DNA of 64,000 nucleotides from Chondrinema litorale (lineage in GTDB: Bacteria > Bacteroidota > Bacteroidia > Cytophagales > Flammeovirgaceae). Below are positions 59,900 to 64,000 of this stretch, in pieces; the first letter of the stretch is position 1; every line of letters begins with the position of its first letter. The notes beneath the pieces are model-generated. The model saw nothing but the letters and a program-made list of their open reading frames with translations. It made no database searches and was not told the DNA's origin. Where the stretch lies: assembly GCF_026250525.1 (NCBI RefSeq), contig NZ_CP111043.1:682001-746000 (forward strand). The letters run 5' to 3'. Made by a program: the position numbers and the translations under genes.

Positions 59900-62542
59900 A
59901 TGACAACTTCCTATATGCAGCAACATAAGAATCAAAGCAAATTGGTCTTTTCCCGACCGGTTTGGTTATACGTTTTCCCTTTACTGCTAGCAATTTATTC
60001 TTGTAAAACAACAGAGAAAACTGTAACTGAAAATACAGACCCAGCAGTTGAGTTTACAGGAGTTCCCCAAATACAACAACCAATCCCAGAAGAATTTTTA
60101 GAAGAAGCGCAACCTGCATGGGTTGTAGAGAAAAGTGATTACCACCCTTCTAAAACAAAATATTTTGATCTGGTTCATACCTTGTTAGATGTTAAATTTG
60201 ATTGGGAAAAACAATATTTAATTGGCAGAGCAGAAATTTCAGTATCACCTCACTTCTACAAACAAGACAGTGTGGTTTTAGATGCAGTAGGTTTTGATAT
60301 AGAAAGTGTTGAGCTACTCGATGGAAAAGATGCAAAAACATTAAAATATAAATACGACAGCTTACTCCTTAATATTCAATTAGATAAGTCGTACAGCAAA
60401 AGCGATACATTTAAACTACAGATAAAATATATTGCTAAACCAGAAGAGCAAGAAATTGGTGGTAGTCAAGCAATTACCTCAGACAAAGGTTTGTACTTTA
60501 TCAATCCGCTAGGCAAAAACCCATACAAACCACAGCAAATCTGGACTCAAGGCGAAACACAAGCCAATTCACGCTGGTTTCCTACATTCGATTCTCCTAA
60601 TATGAAAACCACACAAGAGATGTTGATTACTGTGGATACTGCCTTTAAAACTTTATCTAACGGTAAGCTTTTAAGTCAACAGATTAATGATGACGGTACA
60701 AGAACCGATCATTGGAAACAGGAAAAACCACACTCAACTTACCTCTTTATGATGGCAGTTGGTAAGTTCTCTGTAGTTTCAGATGAACCTTGGAATGGCA
60801 TACCTGTAAACTATTATGTAGAGCCTGAATACGAAAAATATGCTTTAGACATCTTCGGGCATACTCCAGAGATGTTAGAGTTTTTCTCTGATATTTTAGA
60901 TTACCCATATCCTTGGGATAAATATTCACAAGTGGTTGTAAGAGACTATGTTTCTGGTGCAATGGAAAATACCAGTGCTTCCATTTTTATGGAGGCCTTG
61001 CAAGTAGACAACCATTATTTAATTGATCAAGACTGGGATGATATTATAGCACATGAGCTTTTTCACCATTGGTTTGGCGATTTGGTTACAGCCGAATCTT
61101 GGGCAAACCTTCCGTTAAACGAATCATTTGCTACTTACTCAGAATATCTCTGGCTAGAACACAAACATGGCGAGGCAGAAGCTGATTTACATTGGCTAGA
61201 AGAAAGAGATTCTTATTTGTTAGAAGCTGAGAGTAAGCGTGTCCCAATGATTCGCTATAACTATGCTAATAGAGAAGATATGTTTGATAGCCATTCTTAT
61301 GCAAAAGGATCTTTGTTGCTTCATATGTTGAGAAATCATGTTGGAGACGACGCCTTTTTTGCTTCTCTAAATTACTATTTAAAGTCTAATGCATATCAAA
61401 ATGTTGAAATACACAATTTAAGATTAGCATTCGAAAAAATTACTGGTAGAGATCTAAACTGGTTTTTTAATCAGTGGTTTATGGAAGCCAGCCATCCAGA
61501 TATAAATGTTGTATCAGAGTATGATAGCGGCAAAGTAGAATTACGCGTAAGACAACTTCAAGATGAAAAATTCACTCCTCTTTACGAAATACCGGTGTTT
61601 GTAGATATTTGGGTAGATGGTAAAAAAGAGAGACACGAAATAGTAATCTCTGAAGAGCGCAAAGATTTCACTTTCGAAACCGCTAAAAAACCAGACTTGG
61701 TTCAGTTTGATGCAGAAACCTATTTGCCTTGTCAAGTAGATTACATTCAAACAACAGATGAATTTATTTACCAATTCTACCATGCAGAAAAGATTCTTGC
61801 CAGAAAAGATGCTTTAGAACAACTAGAAAGCGACATCAGCAATGATGCAAAAATAAGAGATGTATTTATTGATGCGTTGAGCGATTCTCTTTGGAAGATA
61901 AGAGAAATTGCCACCGCTGCATTTGCTGAGTATCCGAAAGAAGCTGAAGATTTCGAAGATATTAATAATATGATTAGAGAGATTGCCAACAACGAAAGTA
62001 AATCTCTTGTGAGAGCAGAAGCGATTAATACATTAACTAGTCTGGGTAACCAAAATGTTGACATTGTTGAAAAAGCACTTCAAGATAGCTCTTATACAGT
62101 TGTAGCTACAGCTTTATATGGTTACGCAAATCTTGGTGGAGAAAACCCAATTGGCAAAGTAGAACAGTTTGAAGAAGTAGACGATCTTACTATTTTACTC
62201 ACATTGGCAGACTTCTATGGTTACTTTAGCATACCGAACAAACTCGATTGGTTTGCAGGAAAATTGAGAAAGAAAAGCGGACAAGAAGCTGCTCTTCTTA
62301 CAAATTATTTAGGTGGCTACCTACTAAGCAGACCTATTGAAACTCAAATGCAAGGAGTAGTAATTTTAAAAGAGCTTTTTGAGAATAGTGATGACTTCGA
62401 GTCAAAATCATCTTCTTTTCAAGCACTTTACCTTTTAAGCGATTTAGAAGGTGTAGACCAATACATAAAAGCGGCAATGGATAATGAAACCAACCAACGC
62501 TTAATAGATTTTTACCATAATATTACAACCATGGGTAACTAA
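59900..62542 (+). CDS. M1-family aminopeptidase lipoprotein
   Basis: The ATG at 59900 gives 880 residues; a TTG two codons upstream is less likely. A signal sequence with lipobox AIYSC (about 31-35) predicts a lipoprotein. The M1 domain follows: GAMEN from about 353 (GAMENTSASIF), zinc motif HELFHHW from 385 and the third ligand Glu in NESFATYSEYLW. The C-terminal half (about 560-880) is a helical HEAT-like region. It trims N-terminal residues from peptides at the envelope. It is followed after 33 bp by the endonuclease V gene, possibly cotranscribed. Confidence 0.92.
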   Translation: MTTSYMQQHKNQSKLVFSRPVWLYVFPLLLAIYSCKTTEKTVTENTDPAVEFTGVPQIQQPIPEEFLEEAQPAWVVEKSDYHPSKTKYFDLVHTLLDVKFDWEKQYLIGRAEISVSPHFYKQDSVVLDAVGFDIESVELLDGKDAKTLKYKYDSLLLNIQLDKSYSKSDTFKLQIKYIAKPEEQEIGGSQAITSDKGLYFINPLGKNPYKPQQIWTQGETQANSRWFPTFDSPNMKTTQEMLITVDTAFKTLSNGKLLSQQINDDGTRTDHWKQEKPHSTYLFMMAVGKFSVVSDEPWNGIPVNYYVEPEYEKYALDIFGHTPEMLEFFSDILDYPYPWDKYSQVVVRDYVSGAMENTSASIFMEALQVDNHYLIDQDWDDIIAHELFHHWFGDLVTAESWANLPLNESFATYSEYLWLEHKHGEAEADLHWLEERDSYLLEAESKRVPMIRYNYANREDMFDSHSYAKGSLLLHMLRNHVGDDAFFASLNYYLKSNAYQNVEIHNLRLAFEKITGRDLNWFFNQWFMEASHPDINVVSEYDSGKVELRVRQLQDEKFTPLYEIPVFVDIWVDGKKERHEIVISEERKDFTFETAKKPDLVQFDAETYLPCQVDYIQTTDEFIYQFYHAEKILARKDALEQLESDISNDAKIRDVFIDALSDSLWKIREIATAAFAEYPKEAEDFEDINNMIREIANNESKSLVRAEAINTLTSLGNQNVDIVEKALQDSSYTVVATALYGYANLGGENPIGKVEQFEEVDDLTILLTLADFYGYFSIPNKLDWFAGKLRKKSGQEAALLTNYLGGYLLSRPIETQMQGVVILKELFENSDDFESKSSSFQALYLLSDLEGVDQYIKAAMDNETNQRLIDFYHNITTMGN

Positions 62543-62575
62543 ACCTATTTGTAATTAGCGACAGTAAGTAGATAA

Positions 62576-63076
62576 ATGATAGCATTATTTGATGTAGATT
62601 ATAAAGAAGACAAGGCACATGCTGCTGCAGTAATTATTGAAAACTGGCAAAGTGAAGAACCTTTTAGAATTTACACAAAAATTATAGATAACATCGAAGC
62701 ATACCAGCCGGGGGAGTTCTACAAAAGAGAGCTCCCTTGTTTGGTTTCGCTCATTAGCTTGTTTGAAGAAGAAATCTCTGTCTTAGTAGTAGATAGCTAC
62801 GTTTGGGTTAAAAGTAAAAAAGGGCTCGGAGCTTATGTATATGATCACTTTCAAGGAAAGTACCCCGTTATTGGCGTAGCAAAATCAAGATTTGCAGATA
62901 ATGACGAAAACTGTGTTGAACTTCTTCGAGGCGAAAGCAATAACCCACTTTATATTTCTGCCATTGGCACAGACCTGATTGAAACAAAAGAACATATCTC
63001 AGAGATGTCTGGTGAATTTAGAATGCCAGCCATGCTAAAACTAGTCGACAGACTTAGCAAAGAATGGGATAGATAA
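62576..63076 (+). CDS. nfi: Endonuclease V, short form
   Basis: 166 residues, shorter than the usual 220 or so: the N-terminal 35-40 residues before the first catalytic Asp are missing and the protein starts directly at MIALFDVDY. All key residues are present: Asp6, Glu52 in YQPGEFYKREL and Asp73 in LVVDSY, plus GLGA, IGVAKS (Lys103) and the RGESNNPLYISAIG segment. The family cleaves near deaminated bases, chiefly hypoxanthine in DNA or RNA. No in-frame upstream start adds residues, as the M1 gene ends only 33 bp before. Confidence 0.82.
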   Translation: MIALFDVDYKEDKAHAAAVIIENWQSEEPFRIYTKIIDNIEAYQPGEFYKRELPCLVSLISLFEEEISVLVVDSYVWVKSKKGLGAYVYDHFQGKYPVIGVAKSRFADNDENCVELLRGESNNPLYISAIGTDLIETKEHISEMSGEFRMPAMLKLVDRLSKEWDR

Positions 63077-63158
63077 TCACCCAAATCAAAATTAAATTGC
63101 TTTCATTTTACAGCCTGAATCAATAATTCATATTTTTACGGCTGATTTTTAATGATTC

Positions 63159-64000
63159 ATGATACAACCTTTCCTTAAAAAAGTAGCAGAAGATTTATAC
63201 AACAGGTTTGGCAATCAGATTGGCGATACCTTCGTCATATTGCCATCCAGACGGGCATGCATGTATTTCAGGTATTACTTGGCAGAAATTGCCAGTAAAA
63301 ACCTCTTGGCTCCTGAAATTATGTCGATGGATGATTTTATTGGAAAAGTATGCGATTACCAAATAGTTGACCGTGTGAGCCTCTTGTTTGAGCTTTACCA
63401 GACTTATAAAAAGTTTGATAAAGATGAACAGCACAACCTAGAAAAGTTTATCCCTTTGGGTGGTGCCATGCTCAACGATTTCGGTATGATAGACAAAAAC
63501 CTGAATCAGAAAAAAGCAGAAGAACTTTTCGAATATCTGGAAGAAGTGAAAGCGATGGAGCGTTGGGCGCAAGAACTTGGCGCACCTCCAGAGCTAAAAG
63601 AAAATAGCACATTAAAAGAATATTTTGCTTTCTGGACATACCTGAGAGATACATATAAGCAGTTTAGAAAAGATTTGCTTGCCAGAAACTCCTGTTACTC
63701 TGGCTTGGCTTATAGACTCGTTTACGATAAACTAGATAATATCTTCGAAGAAGAGCAAATTCACCATATTGCATTTGCAGGTTTTAACCAGCTTACAGTA
63801 ATAGAAGAAGATATTCTTAAAAAACTACAGAACTCTGGAAAAGCCACACTTTACTGGGATTCAGACGAATTTTATCTCAATAATAAGAGACACGAGGCTG
63901 GTGATTATCTAAGGAAATTCACCAAGAGTTGGCTCAAAGATATTTCAAAATTTCAGCATCAGAGTATAGAGAACAATCCTATTGAGATTGACATAATTCA
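63159..64000 (+). CDS. AddB/PD-(D/E)XK-nuclease-like protein, 5' part
   Basis: This frame is open from the ATG at 63159 to the window end (about 280 residues). The N-terminus MIQPFLKKVAEDLYNRFG, with TFVILPSRRACMYFRYYLAE and APEIMSMDDFIGKV, matches the inactivated superfamily I helicase portion of Bacteroidota AddB-like proteins, in which RR motifs and FxRYL segments recur. Later HHIAFAGFNQLTVIEE and TLYWDSDEFYLNN fit the same family. The C-terminal nuclease domain would lie beyond the window. It would act in recombinational repair with an AddA-type partner. Confidence 0.78.
   Translation, partial: MIQPFLKKVAEDLYNRFGNQIGDTFVILPSRRACMYFRYYLAEIASKNLLAPEIMSMDDFIGKVCDYQIVDRVSLLFELYQTYKKFDKDEQHNLEKFIPLGGAMLNDFGMIDKNLNQKKAEELFEYLEEVKAMERWAQELGAPPELKENSTLKEYFAFWTYLRDTYKQFRKDLLARNSCYSGLAYRLVYDKLDNIFEEEQIHHIAFAGFNQLTVIEEDILKKLQNSGKATLYWDSDEFYLNNKRHEAGDYLRKFTKSWLKDISKFQHQSIENNPIEIDII

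Noticed and set aside
1..64000. Prophage, insertion sequence or genomic island
   Set aside because: I found no transposase, integrase, phage structural gene or att-like duplication; the tRNA cluster is not flanked by an integrase.

Overview
The window is AT-rich chromosomal DNA from a member of the Bacteroidota, most likely a marine, gliding-type Cytophagales bacterium. The basis is family content: PorP/SprF proteins, C-terminal type IX secretion (T9SS) sorting domains of both type A and type B, PorE-like TPR/PD40/OmpA proteins, DUF3467, a Bacteroidota-type TAnnTTTG promoter core, and secreted GH29, DUF1080 and DUF4861 proteins typical of polysaccharide degraders. I do not assign a genus. I see no insertion sequence, prophage, CRISPR array or integrase; this is housekeeping and surface-biology DNA with one decayed gene copy.

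Layout. 1-7425: a three-gene T9SS surface module (huge Cys-rich adhesin cut by the window start, PorP/SprF protein, PorE-like periplasmic anchor). 7.5-11.4 kb: small membrane and secreted proteins, then dnaN and trpS on the minus strand. 11.4-15.2 kb: a gamma-carbonic-anhydrase-like protein, then a tight operon of Tat-exported sulfite-oxidase-like molybdoenzyme, membrane c-type cytochrome and sterol-desaturase-family hydroxylase, facing a stand-alone LOTUS/OST-HTH protein. 15.6-18.2 kb: pyridoxal-kinase-like protein, two orphan membrane proteins, DJ-1/PfpI protein. 18.8-28.3 kb: a PQQ-type dehydrogenase/diheme protein with a T9SS type A tail, convergent with a second T9SS surface locus in which PorP and OmpA are fused in one protein behind a 1620-residue lectin/cadherin adhesin.

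28.8-34.3 kb: receiver-only response regulator, secreted DUF1080 protein, and a plus-strand operon of TerB-ABCG-type transporter, PspB-like protein and ArsC-like protein. 35-38.9 kb: a minus-strand muropeptide-recycling operon (AmpG-like permease, cytoplasmic GH3/NagZ-like enzyme, Nudix hydrolase) preceded by a decayed tandem copy of the ampG 5' end. 39-41.9 kb: membrane acyltransferase, Lys-Leu-Lys tRNA cluster with a canonical Bacteroidota promoter, TPR/SH3 membrane protein, DUF3467 protein. 42.2-46.2 kb: solitary sufB, UMF1-type MFS transporter, secreted gluzincin peptidase.

46.4-59.5 kb: 7TMR-DISM histidine kinase, alpha-L-fucosidase, GT39 glycosyltransferase, a second PspB-like protein, BamA-type barrel, lipoprotein, lipase-like hydrolase, GOLPH3-fold protein, DUF4861 lipoprotein, GNAT enzyme and dihydrolipoyl dehydrogenase. 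59.9-64 kb: M1 aminopeptidase lipoprotein, a short endonuclease V, and the 5' part of an AddB/PD-(D/E)XK-type gene that runs off the window.

The strongest non-routine observations are: two differently built T9SS adhesin loci, one with a PorP-OmpA fusion; the degenerate ampG duplicate; the possible sulfite-oxidase/cytochrome/lipid-hydroxylase redox operon; a heme-binding T9SS cargo; a free-standing LOTUS domain; a bacterial GOLPH3 homologue; and a tRNA promoter whose -33 box lies inside the divergent coding sequence. All family assignments come from motif recognition by eye, without database searches.
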